Below are positions 40,773 through 48,889 of a stretch of 64,000 bases of DNA, in pieces. The stretch lies in contig JNLK01000001.1 in the NCBI GenBank assembly GCA_000703065.1, positions 3,246,001-3,310,000 of the forward strand, in the 5' to 3' direction. How positions within the stretch are numbered: the first letter of the stretch is position 1; every line of letters begins with the position of its first letter. Under the pieces are notes generated by a model. It saw only the letters and a list, made by a program, of their open reading frames with translations. It searched no databases and was not told where the DNA came from. Both the position numbers and the translations under genes were made by a program. The DNA comes from Lachnospiraceae bacterium AC2029 (GTDB taxonomy: Bacteria > Bacillota > Clostridia > Lachnospirales > Lachnospiraceae).

Positions 40773-41693
40773 ATGGGTATCAAAAGGTTAAAAGAGAATA
40801 TCGCTGGCATTTATGCAGGAAATGAGTCTACCATCGATAAGCTGATCGTGGCGCTCCTGTCCGGAGGACACGTACTGATCGAGGACGTTCCCGGTGTGGG
40901 AAAGACCACACTGGCGAAGACTCTTTCGGATTCCGTCACCATGGATTTCGTCAGGATCCAGTTCACGCCGGACACACTTCCCACGGATATTCTGGGAACC
41001 TCGGTCTTCGATGCGAAGAACGAAAGCTTCCGGGTGGTGCAGGGACCGATCTTTCATCAGTTTGTGCTGGCGGACGAGATCAACCGTACGTCGCCAAAGA
41101 CCCAGTCGGCCTTACTGGAAGCCATGGAGGAGCATCAGGTGACCATCGACGGCGTGACCTATCCCCTTCCGGAACCCTTTATGGTAGTGGCTACACAGAA
41201 TCCGGTGGAATCTCTGGGAACCTATCCCCTTCCGGAAGCCCAGCTGGACCGTTTCCTGATGAAGATCTCCCTGGGATATCCGGGAAAGACCGAACAGACC
41301 CGTCTGGCGAAGAGCTTCCTGACCGGAGAACTCCGGAAGGGCGTCAGTGCGGTGCTCACTACCGATGAACTGCTGGAAATGATGAAGGCCGTAAAGGAAG
41401 TGATCTTCAGCGATGAACTGGTGGAATATGCGCTTTCGGTGGTCGAGGCCACCAGAAATGCAAAGGAGATCAGCTGCGGAGCCAGTCCCCGTGCGGGTCT
41501 GGACCTGCTGCGGGCTTCTCAGGCATGCGCATATATGAACGGGAGAGATTTCGTCACACCGGAGGATGTGATCGAGATGGCGAAGATCACGCTGCCGCAC
41601 CGTATGGTTCTGACTACAGAAGCCAGACTCAATCATTACACGGGATATCAGGTCATTCTGGATGTTCTCGGAAAGCTGAAGAGGCCGAACTGA
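40773..41693 (+). CDS. MoxR-family AAA+ ATPase
   Basis: The 306-residue protein has Walker A EDVPGVGKTTLAKTL, Walker B LADEINRTSPKTQSALLEAMEE and the sensor segment VATQNPVESLGTYPLPEAQLDRF. MoxR ATPases act as chaperones for metal insertion or complex assembly and are usually paired with DUF58 and transglutaminase-like membrane proteins, exactly as here. ATG 40773 is preferred; the longer frame upstream has no good start. It starts the operon MoxR-DUF58-transglutaminase. Confidence 0.92.
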   Translation: MGIKRLKENIAGIYAGNESTIDKLIVALLSGGHVLIEDVPGVGKTTLAKTLSDSVTMDFVRIQFTPDTLPTDILGTSVFDAKNESFRVVQGPIFHQFVLADEINRTSPKTQSALLEAMEEHQVTIDGVTYPLPEPFMVVATQNPVESLGTYPLPEAQLDRFLMKISLGYPGKTEQTRLAKSFLTGELRKGVSAVLTTDELLEMMKAVKEVIFSDELVEYALSVVEATRNAKEISCGASPRAGLDLLRASQACAYMNGRDFVTPEDVIEMAKITLPHRMVLTTEARLNHYTGYQVILDVLGKLKRPN

Positions 41694-41697
41694 TCCC

Positions 41698-42792
41698 ATG
41701 AAGAAACAGAAAAAGGATAAAAAGAAGAAAAGGCTGAGACGGCCGCGGCTTCCGCAGGTCATTTACGTGCTCTTTCTCATTGCGGCCATCATTTATGTCA
41801 GCAACCGGGGAGGGGCCTTTTCCTATACCCTTTTCTATGCTGCCCTGGCATATCCGGTGCTGGCGTTTCTGTATCTCCTGTATATGCGGGCAACCATCCG
41901 GATCGATCAGGCTCTTCCGGTCCGGGAGTTAAAGAAGAATATGGATCAGCCCTATGTACTGAAGATCGTCAATTCCGGTCTGCTCCCCTCGGCGGGGATC
42001 ACGATCCATACCTATAAGGGAAGAACTGTCTTCGGAGAAGAACTGAACGGGAAGACCATATCCCTGCTTCCGAAGGCTGAGATAGAATGGGAAACCGCTC
42101 TCAGCTGTAAGTATTCAGGAAGCTATGCGGCGGGAATCTCACGGCTCACCTTCCGGGACTGTTTCGGCCTTATCACTATGACGCTGAAAACTCCGGCACC
42201 AATGTATGTTCAGGTGCTTCCCGTTGTGAACCCGGACCATTCGGAGGAGACGGCGAAAGCCCTCCTGAATCTGAACATGGGTGCATCCGGCGGACGGATG
42301 AAGGAACGGGAGAATACTCTGGGAAATGAGATCAAACCTTACATCCAGGGGGATCCCATCAAGAGGATCCATTGGAAGAATTATGCAAGAAGCGGTGAGC
42401 TTTTTGTACGTCTTCCGGAGGAGAAGGATCTTCAGCTGGTATCCGTGGTACTTCTGGCAAGACCTGTCGAGGGGCTGGAGGATGAGACGGGGGATCTGGC
42501 TGCAGGGAGACTGGCGGAAAGAGACCGGTTCCTGGATGAAGCAGCGTCTGTTGCCGCTTATTTCGCCGGACAGAAACGACCGGTACAGTTCTTCTTCTAT
42601 AACGCCGGCGTAAAGCGGATGCTGGTGGAGGACTTTGAAGGACTTCACAGCCTGGGGCTGGAGCTGTCCAAGGAACTGGTGCTGAGAGGAGATACGGCCG
42701 CCGTGGACACCCAGGTGCTTGCGGAGGCAGAACATTGGAACTGTCCGATCCTTACACTGAAGGAAAATGTTACGGAGGAGAATACCAGGTAG
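41698..42792 (+). CDS. DUF58 family protein
   Basis: The 364-residue protein begins with a basic stretch (KKQKKDKKKKRLRRPR), two TM segments (about 21-60), then an extracytoplasmic or peripheral domain. The DUF58 signature EIKPYIQGDPIKRIHWKNYARSGEL (in part; about residues 213-238) is clear. Its start follows the MoxR stop by 4 bases and its stop abuts the next gene. Function is unknown, but the trio is conserved across bacteria. Confidence 0.9.
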   Translation: MKKQKKDKKKKRLRRPRLPQVIYVLFLIAAIIYVSNRGGAFSYTLFYAALAYPVLAFLYLLYMRATIRIDQALPVRELKKNMDQPYVLKIVNSGLLPSAGITIHTYKGRTVFGEELNGKTISLLPKAEIEWETALSCKYSGSYAAGISRLTFRDCFGLITMTLKTPAPMYVQVLPVVNPDHSEETAKALLNLNMGASGGRMKERENTLGNEIKPYIQGDPIKRIHWKNYARSGELFVRLPEEKDLQLVSVVLLARPVEGLEDETGDLAAGRLAERDRFLDEAASVAAYFAGQKRPVQFFFYNAGVKRMLVEDFEGLHSLGLELSKELVLRGDTAAVDTQVLAEAEHWNCPILTLKENVTEENTR

Positions 42793-44904
42793 ATGAAGGA
42801 GAGGATGTGGAAGTTCATACTGGACGGATTTCTGATCCTGGCTTTTGCCGTTCCGGCAATGGAGATGCTGATCGAGAATACCGACTTCGGGCTCAGAAGG
42901 GATTTCCTGCTGCTTTATTCCGGTGCGGCATTTCTTACCATGCTCCTTCTGGAAACCGCCGATAAGATCCGGATGTCCTTTTGGATCCTTCCCATCATTC
43001 CCGTTGCAGAACTGATCATCTCCCGGGACATGGCTCTGCTGTGGAACTGCCTGGCGGCCTATGGGATCCTGGGGATCCTTGTGCTGATCCTTCGGCTGCC
43101 CTTCAGGAAATGGATCCTTCCGATCCCCCTCATAGTCTATCTGATTTATTTTATCCCGCAGGAAGGTACGCCCGGTTATGTGGCCGGCTGCATCGTATTG
43201 GAGCTTGCCGGCGTGATCTCCGGTTTTCTTTCAGGTGAACACCGGGATCGCTGGGTTCTGCTTCTGGGCCTTACCGCGATGCTGGCCTGCATGATCCCCT
43301 CAGGGGAGGAACCGATGAAATGGGAGGGCGTCCGCTCCGTTCTCGGTAAGATGGGGTCCTGGATAGAAACGGGCTGGAAGAATATATCCTATTTCGTTGA
43401 AGGGCTGTTCGGAGACGATGAAGAGTCCTATGTGGGATATTCCGAAACCGGAGGACTGAACGGAGGCCTGGGAGAGTCCGGGCGGGAGGAACTGTATTTT
43501 CGTACCATGGGCAGAAAACAGCCCACGTATCTGAACGGTGCGGTCTATGGAACCATGGGACCCGATGGTTTTACGGAGAGGATCACGGATCAGCTTCCGG
43601 TAAACGGCTGGCTGGCCATGTATCTGAACGCAATTTATAACGGGGATGTGACTCAGCTGGAGGCGGCCTGCTTCTCCCGGGTGGAACGGGCGGAGATCAG
43701 CTATGCATACATCCGGACCTCGGATCTTCTGATCCCAGCCACCACCTTCCGGGTGGACAGAGAACTGAAATACGGACTCACATCAAAGGAGGGCAAGGGC
43801 TTCACCTTTGATGCGAACTACATTTCCGTGGATAACGCAAGTAAGTATTTCAGGAGACTTTGCAAGAATGCCGCCGGTCGGAAGACCATCAGTTACGAAC
43901 AGGCGGAAAAGGTGGCAAGGGAGATCTACAGCCTTTCTCTTGCGGAGTATCTTACAGAGGAGGAATACTATCAGTGTCTTGAAGCATATCAGGCCGTTGA
44001 GACGGATCCGGTGTATCTGGATACCTCAATGACCTCGGAGAGGACGGCTGAACTGGCGGCAAAGATCACTGCAGACAGTTCCTCGGATATGGAAAAGGCA
44101 AGAAAGATAGAGGCATATCTCAGACAATATCCCTATGATCTCTCCGTGGATCTTCGGGGAAGGGAAAACTACGTGGATGCCTTTCTGTTTGAAGAGCAGA
44201 AGGGATACTGTATCCATTACGCCTCGGCCATGATCTGTATGCTCCGTTCCTGTGGGATCCCCGCCAGACTGGTTCAGGGCTTCCTGTACAGTCCGAATGA
44301 GGAGGGTGTGATCTACGGCGGAAATGCCCATGCATGGGTGGAGGCATATATGTCCGGTGTGGGATGGGTACGTTTTGAACCCACGGCTTCTGAACAGAAT
44401 GCGGATGATTACGGATGGCGTCTGGTACTCCGGGAGACAGACCAGGGAGAATTCCCGGAAGAGACCACGGAGGAAGAGGAGGTTTCCGAACCTGAGGATG
44501 TTCCCGAACCGGTGCGGCTTCCGGCAGAGATCACGAGAAAGGACAGCACTTCGGTCAGGGACGTTCTGATCACGGTGGGCTACTACGTCCTGGCGGTGCT
44601 GGGGATGGTGGGTGTCCTGATCGCGGGATACCTGCTGGTTCGGTGGATCATGTATCAGCGTATGACACCGGAGCAGAAGCTGAAGCATGATGTGCAGGCA
44701 CTCCGGAAGAAGCTGGATGCGAAGCTGCCGGAGGGAGAACGGGCGGAATCCGTATTTGATTATATTCCGTACATAGAAAATGAGGAACAGAAGGGGAAGC
44801 TCGAGAAGCTGTTCCGGGGATATTACCGGGTGAGATTCCGGGGAGATGCGGCGGAAGCGGACCTTGTGACCGGTATGCGGAGCATGCTTCGTGAGGTGAG
44901 ATAA
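42793..44904 (+). CDS. Transglutaminase-like membrane protein
   Basis: The 703-residue protein has about six TM segments in the first 170 residues, an extracytoplasmic part with the transglutaminase-like cysteine protease core, and a C-terminal TM segment (about 590-615). Catalytic positions are in GYCIHYASAMICMLRSCGIPARLVQGF (in part; Cys), GGNAHAWVEAYM (His) and VRFEPT (acid). It completes the MoxR-DUF58-transglutaminase operon. The peptide or amine substrate is unknown. Confidence 0.9.
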   Translation: MKERMWKFILDGFLILAFAVPAMEMLIENTDFGLRRDFLLLYSGAAFLTMLLLETADKIRMSFWILPIIPVAELIISRDMALLWNCLAAYGILGILVLILRLPFRKWILPIPLIVYLIYFIPQEGTPGYVAGCIVLELAGVISGFLSGEHRDRWVLLLGLTAMLACMIPSGEEPMKWEGVRSVLGKMGSWIETGWKNISYFVEGLFGDDEESYVGYSETGGLNGGLGESGREELYFRTMGRKQPTYLNGAVYGTMGPDGFTERITDQLPVNGWLAMYLNAIYNGDVTQLEAACFSRVERAEISYAYIRTSDLLIPATTFRVDRELKYGLTSKEGKGFTFDANYISVDNASKYFRRLCKNAAGRKTISYEQAEKVAREIYSLSLAEYLTEEEYYQCLEAYQAVETDPVYLDTSMTSERTAELAAKITADSSSDMEKARKIEAYLRQYPYDLSVDLRGRENYVDAFLFEEQKGYCIHYASAMICMLRSCGIPARLVQGFLYSPNEEGVIYGGNAHAWVEAYMSGVGWVRFEPTASEQNADDYGWRLVLRETDQGEFPEETTEEEEVSEPEDVPEPVRLPAEITRKDSTSVRDVLITVGYYVLAVLGMVGVLIAGYLLVRWIMYQRMTPEQKLKHDVQALRKKLDAKLPEGERAESVFDYIPYIENEEQKGKLEKLFRGYYRVRFRGDAAEADLVTGMRSMLREVR

Positions 44905-44926
44905 AGGATTTGGAGGAAGAGCGGGA

Positions 44927-45637
44927 ATGGCACACTATAATTGTCTGATCGTGGATGATGAGACGGATCTGGCCAGGATGACGGCAGAATATTTTCAGAT
45001 GGTTGATGTGACCACGGCTTATGTGGGCAGTGCTGCCGAGTGCTACGATTTCCTGGAACATAATACGGTGGATCTGATCCTGCTGGACATCAATCTGGGA
45101 GACGGCTCCGGCTTTGATGTGTGCAGAAGGGTCCGTGAGGAACAGCAGCTGCCGATCCTCTTCATCAGTGCAAGGCAGAGTGATGATGATGTACTGGTGG
45201 CGCTCAGCATCGGCGGGGATGACTATGTGAAGAAGCCTTACAGTCTCTCGGTCCTTCTCGCCAAGGTACGGGTGAATCTGAAGCGGATCCGGCAGATGCA
45301 GCAGCTGCAGACGGAGGCAGGACAGGATAAGGAGAAGGATACGAGGCTTCAGGTCGGCAGCCTGATCCTGGATGAGTCCGTCATGTCCGTGCTTCGGGAC
45401 GGAGAGCGCATTCCTCTGAAGGCGAAGGAATTTGCCCTCCTGAAATGTCTTGCAGAGCATAAGAACACCATAGTTACCAAGGAGACGCTTTTCAATGAAG
45501 TCTGGGGAGATTCCTTCTACAGTGACGGGACACTGAACGTTCATATCCGGAAGCTCAGGGAGAAGCTGGAAAAGGATCCGAACAATCCGGAAATGATCCG
45601 GACCGTCTGGGGGACCGGGTATATTCTGGAGGTTTAA
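44927..45637 (+). CDS. OmpR-family response regulator without adjacent kinase
   Basis: The 236-residue protein has a receiver domain (acidic pocket DDETD, phospho-acceptor Asp54 in LLDINLGDGSGFD, switch Lys103 in YVKKPYS) and a C-terminal winged helix (LKAKEFALLKCLAEHKNTIV and LNVHIRKLREKLE). The kinase that normally follows is missing; the next gene is an alpha/beta hydrolase. The stop is followed by a 93-base gap that holds only a short non-coding-looking stretch. Confidence 0.9.
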   Translation: MAHYNCLIVDDETDLARMTAEYFQMVDVTTAYVGSAAECYDFLEHNTVDLILLDINLGDGSGFDVCRRVREEQQLPILFISARQSDDDVLVALSIGGDDYVKKPYSLSVLLAKVRVNLKRIRQMQQLQTEAGQDKEKDTRLQVGSLILDESVMSVLRDGERIPLKAKEFALLKCLAEHKNTIVTKETLFNEVWGDSFYSDGTLNVHIRKLREKLEKDPNNPEMIRTVWGTGYILEV

Positions 45638-45730
45638 GGTGTTGGGCAATGTTGAACTTAGTGAGCTGAATGAGTGATTCAAATGAATCTGATACCGGCA
45701 GAACTCAGCCGGGTGGTTTTGGAGGTAAAT

Positions 45731-47296
45731 ATGCGTCCGGGTTTTTCCTACATAGGTCTGATCTTCATCATTATGCTGATGGCTCCCAATATCCTGTGGG
45801 CGAAGAATAAGCCGAAGGATTATGAGGAGTATGTCAAAAATGAAAAAAAATTCCTGCTGATCCTGGAACGGATCGGAGAGGTTCTTGTTACCTGCATTCT
45901 GATATGTTTCAGGGATTTCAATCTGCGTACGTGGACGGCGTGGAGCTGGTGGCTCGTTGCCGCATTTCTCCTGATGATCCTTTACGAGATCTACTGGGTA
46001 AGATACTTTAAGAGCGAGAAGACCATGAAGGACCAGTATCGGAAGCTGCTGATCTTCCCGGTGGCGGGTGCGACACTTCCGGTTTATGCCGCTTTTCTGC
46101 TGGGGATCTACGGAAGCAATGCACTTCTGATGATCGCAACGGTGATCCTGGGGATCGGTCATATCGGGATCCATCTGAATCATGCAAGAGAGGCCTGGGG
46201 AAAGAAGGAAAGAAGGCCGCTGGCCCTCAGGATCCTGCGCAGGCTCGGAACCCTTGTGCTGATCCTGTTCTTCGGAGGAATCGGTACCGTTATCGGAATG
46301 CGGAATCTGAATTATCTTCCCCATTGGGGAAATATCTTCGGCGGCGTGGAGGAGGAAACCTACATTTCCCTGAACGGGCAGGAGCAGTATGTGGTGATGA
46401 TGGGAAGAAGCGAGGAGAATCCGGTCATTGTATATCTGCATGGCGGACCTGCCTCACCGGATTCCTTTGTAACCTACAGCTTTGCGGAAGAACTGATGGA
46501 TGAGTATACCTTCGTCTGCTGGGACGAGAGAGGCTGCGGAAGGACCTACTACAGGAATGAAGATCAGGATCCCAACAATGAAACGGCTACCTTCGATCAG
46601 GCGGAGCAGGATCTGGATGCTTTGGTGGATTACCTGAGGGATCGCTTCGGTCAGGAAAAGGTGGTCATCATGGGGCATTCCTACGGTACCATTCTGGGAA
46701 GCATGTATGCACAGGATCATCCTGATAAGGTGACTGCATATATTGCGGTAGCGCAGATGACCTCCCTCGAGAAAACGGATATTTACAGCTATAACGATGC
46801 GCTGGAACGGGCAAAGAAGATGGGGGATTCCATCCTTCCTCTGAAGACTGCGTATGACGCCTATGAGAAGGATAAGACGGTTCAGAACCTGATGGAGGTC
46901 CGCAATGCGGCCAATTACTATCATCCGGTAACGGAGAAGGATACGGCGGTGTCCATGGCGGTTGCCTCCCCCTATATGGGAATGGAGGATTTTAACTGGT
47001 TCCTGAAGGAAGTGTATTCCATGGATGAATTTGTGGAGCTGAACCGTCATTTGCTGGATTATACAGAGAAGTTTGATGTGTATGATCACAGTCTGGAATA
47101 TCAGGTGCCGGTGTTCTTTATCTCCGGATCGGATGACTGGATCTGTCCGGTAGACACCGTTAAGGAATACTTTGAAGCCATTAAGGCGCCGGTCAAGGGG
47201 ATCGAGCTGATGGATGGATGCGGACACAATACGCAGTATACCCGGCCGGAGGAATTTGCAGAGCTTGTAAAAATGCTTTTGAAAAGACAGATATGA
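45731..47296 (+). CDS. Six-TM protein fused to an alpha/beta hydrolase (proline-iminopeptidase-like)
   Basis: The 521-residue protein has six hydrophobic segments in its first 190 residues and a C-terminal alpha/beta hydrolase: oxyanion motif YLHGGPASPDSF, WDERGCGRT, nucleophile elbow VVIMGHSYGTILGS and late GCGHNTQYTRPEEF with the probable histidine. The HGGP and DERG motifs are like those of the S33 peptidase family. ATG 45731 is chosen because TTGGAGG precedes it; the upstream GTG frame has no ribosome binding site. It may be a membrane enzyme acting on lipids or peptides. It lies after the response regulator and overlaps the next gene by 4 bases. Confidence 0.85.
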   Translation: MRPGFSYIGLIFIIMLMAPNILWAKNKPKDYEEYVKNEKKFLLILERIGEVLVTCILICFRDFNLRTWTAWSWWLVAAFLLMILYEIYWVRYFKSEKTMKDQYRKLLIFPVAGATLPVYAAFLLGIYGSNALLMIATVILGIGHIGIHLNHAREAWGKKERRPLALRILRRLGTLVLILFFGGIGTVIGMRNLNYLPHWGNIFGGVEEETYISLNGQEQYVVMMGRSEENPVIVYLHGGPASPDSFVTYSFAEELMDEYTFVCWDERGCGRTYYRNEDQDPNNETATFDQAEQDLDALVDYLRDRFGQEKVVIMGHSYGTILGSMYAQDHPDKVTAYIAVAQMTSLEKTDIYSYNDALERAKKMGDSILPLKTAYDAYEKDKTVQNLMEVRNAANYYHPVTEKDTAVSMAVASPYMGMEDFNWFLKEVYSMDEFVELNRHLLDYTEKFDVYDHSLEYQVPVFFISGSDDWICPVDTVKEYFEAIKAPVKGIELMDGCGHNTQYTRPEEFAELVKMLLKRQI

Positions 47297-48210
47297 TGAA
47301 TGAATATAACAACTGCCGGCTGTGCCCCAGAAACTGCGGGATCGACCGGGAACTGATGAAGGGTGCCTGCGGTGTGACCGGCACATTGAAGGTCAGCCGG
47401 GCCGCACTGCATATGTGGGAAGAACCCTGTATCTCCGGTGAGGAAGGATCGGGAACCGTTTTCTTTGCAGGCTGCAGCCTCGGCTGTGTGTACTGTCAGA
47501 ATCAGGCCATCAGCCGGGGAAAATCCGGTAAGGAGATCCCGGTGGAACGGCTGACGGAGATCTTCCTTGAACTGGAGGCGCAGGGAGCCAATAATATCAA
47601 TCTGGTTACGGGAGATCATTACCTTCCTACCATAGGGATCGCGGTGGAAGCGGCAAGAAAGCAGGGGATCACGATCCCCTTCCTGCTGAACACCTCATCC
47701 TATCTTCATGTGGACACCCTGAAGCGTATGGAAGGACTGATCGACATCTATCTGCCGGATATGAAGTATATCCGGGATGAGGACGCGGTAAGATACAGCC
47801 GGGCACCCGGCTATCCCGACGTTGCCAAAGCAGCTATTGCCGAAATGGTGCGGCAGCAGCCGGAATGCATCTTTCGGCAGAAAACCCCGGACAGTAATGC
47901 AATACTTCAGAAGGGTGTGGTCATCCGCCACCTTCTGTTACCCGGTCAGCTGATCCAGGCAAAGCTGATCGTCAGCTATCTGTACCGGACCTATGGAGAC
48001 AGCGTTTATCTCAGCCTTATGAACCAGTATACGCCGGATCATGAACTGCTGGCGGAACAATTCCCTGAGATAGACCGGAAAGTCACGGAGCAGGAATACC
48101 GCAGCCTGATCGAATATGCAGCGGATCTGGGAGTGACCCGTGGCTTCATGCAGGAAGGAGAAGCGGCAGACGAAAGCTTCATCCCCGAATTCGACTGCAG
48201 GGGTGTGTAA
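47293..48210 (+). CDS. Radical SAM protein (PflA-like activating-enzyme family)
   Basis: The 305-residue protein has an N-terminal ferredoxin-like Cys cluster (CRLCPRNCGI and GACG) and the radical SAM CxxxCxxC in FAGCSLGCVYCQN. Then come NINLVTGDHYLP and FLLNTSSYLH, with the C-terminal part RHLLLPGQ. This is the family of small pyruvate-formate-lyase-activating-like radical SAM proteins, whose targets are largely unknown. The ATG overlaps the stop of the hydrolase (ATGA). The gene ends immediately before an IS remnant. Confidence 0.85.
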   Translation: MMNEYNNCRLCPRNCGIDRELMKGACGVTGTLKVSRAALHMWEEPCISGEEGSGTVFFAGCSLGCVYCQNQAISRGKSGKEIPVERLTEIFLELEAQGANNINLVTGDHYLPTIGIAVEAARKQGITIPFLLNTSSYLHVDTLKRMEGLIDIYLPDMKYIRDEDAVRYSRAPGYPDVAKAAIAEMVRQQPECIFRQKTPDSNAILQKGVVIRHLLLPGQLIQAKLIVSYLYRTYGDSVYLSLMNQYTPDHELLAEQFPEIDRKVTEQEYRSLIEYAADLGVTRGFMQEGEAADESFIPEFDCRGV

Positions 48211-48212
48211 GT

Positions 48213-48276
48213 ATCTGTGGCCAGGCCATAGTGCCGAGGACCATTCGTGTGATAGTAATCGTGCCAACGATCACTT
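48213..48276 (+). mobile_element. Remnant of an ISLre2-type right end
   Basis: The 60 or so bases after the radical SAM stop match 11779-11845 of the intact element with only scattered differences (both contain CAGGCCATAGTGCCGAGGA, then GTGCCAACGAT and CACTTGAC or TACTTGAC). Homology starts at ATCTGTGG and ends at TTGAC. The transposase and left end are absent, so this is a solo end left after deletion. Confidence 0.7.
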
Positions 48277-48301
48277 GACTGGGTTTGATGCTTAATTTTG
48301 G

Positions 48302-48330
48302 TTGACAGATGAAAAAAGACATGTTACCAT
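48302..48330 (+). promoter_or_regulatory. Possible promoter for the ABC-F leader transcript
   Basis: TTGACA (48302-48307), a 17-base spacer and TACCAT (48325-48330). The -35 is exact but the -10 is weak. It starts just after the IS remnant, so the transcript leader would be about 390 bases before the small gene at 48723. Confidence 0.45.
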
Positions 48331-48414
48331 CAGTAAAAATGTAAGAAAGGCGCACGTCAGTGTGTGGGTGAACCGATGAGGATTCGATAAGACATCAGGT
48401 AGATACAGACAGGA

Positions 48415-48543
48415 ATGAAAATGGCCTTGCAAAAGGTCTGTTTGTGTATGCCGGATCGGATTATCGTATTCATGGGGATCACCTTCAGCGAACGACATTT
48501 GTCGACGTATGTTTTTGATGCGGCGTGCTTTCGTTTGAGATGA
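48415..48543 (+). CDS. Possible 42-codon leader peptide upstream of the ABC-F attenuator
   Basis: An open frame of 42 codons ends 18 bases before the hairpin at 48562. It has ATGs at 48415 and 48421, with AGG a few bases upstream. It has no recognisable family and may be chance; its position before a terminator-like hairpin is what suggests a leader. Another very short ATG frame is present at 48376 (MRIR). Confidence 0.3.
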   Translation: MKMALQKVCLCMPDRIIVFMGITFSERHLSTYVFDAACFRLR

Positions 48544-48561
48544 TATAGTTATGGAATACAG

Positions 48562-48592
48562 GATCCGCTTTCGGCAGGAAGCGGATCTTTTT
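48562..48592 (+). terminator. Attenuator-like terminator in the ABC-F leader
   Basis: GATCCGCTT (48562-48570) and AAGCGGATC (48579-48587) form a perfect 9-bp stem with an 8-base loop, followed by TTTTTG. It lies inside the leader of the gene at 48723, 131 bases before its start, so it could be a regulated terminator. CGGATC near 48455 could pair with its 5' arm. Confidence 0.75.
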
Positions 48593-48605
48593 GTGTGCGC
48601 GATAA

Positions 48606-48692
48606 GGCCGACAAGCGGACGTGCTTGCACGTCCATTTGCCGGCCAACGCGACATCGAGGAGGAGGGGAATCTCCTCCTGCTCGATTGCGCG
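48606..48692 (+). other. Two stacked hairpins between attenuator and small gene
   Basis: GGCCGACAA/TTGCCGGCC (48606-48645, one mismatch) encloses GGACGTG/CACGTCC. The second hairpin has AGGAGGAG (48658-48665) pairing with CTCCTCCT (48672-48679), extended by ATCG/CGAT and GCG/CGC. The second stem holds purine-rich sequence that could compete with ribosome binding. Nothing here matches a known riboswitch that I recognise. Confidence 0.55.
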
Positions 48693-48722
48693 AATGCAGG
48701 CCGATCGAAAAGGAGGTATTCC

Positions 48723-48875
48723 ATGGGCAGGAAGAAGATAGAGCATATCGTTTTTGACGGAACCCGGGAAGTGAAAAAGAGCATTCCCATTTCCAAGGTG
48801 AACCGTTCTACAGGAAAGACGCGGTCGGGAAAAGGAATGATACACAGACCGGACAGGAAGTCCGGTGACAGATAA
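48723..48875 (+). CDS. Small basic protein, 50 aa, unknown
   Basis: An ATG with a strong AAAGGAGG site starts a 50-residue basic product (MGRKKIEHIVFDGTREVKK, then a Ser/Thr/Lys/Arg-rich end). It ends 14 bases before the ABC-F gene. No family is recognised. It could be a real small protein or a translated leader that couples to the ABC-F gene. Confidence 0.6.
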   Translation: MGRKKIEHIVFDGTREVKKSIPISKVNRSTGKTRSGKGMIHRPDRKSGDR

Positions 48876-48889
48876 AGGAGTGATGATAC

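Noticed and set aside
44648-46441. 597-codon minus-strand frame
   Set aside because: Crosses the ends of three plus-strand genes with clear families, so it is a shadow.
48309-48344. 11-codon leader peptide MKKDMLPSVKM
   Set aside because: It overlaps the only candidate -10 box, so it and that promoter cannot both be used. It also has no ribosome binding site.
48551-48757. 68-codon frame over the ABC-F leader
   Set aside because: It runs through the terminator and the stacked hairpins and overlaps the better small gene in another frame.
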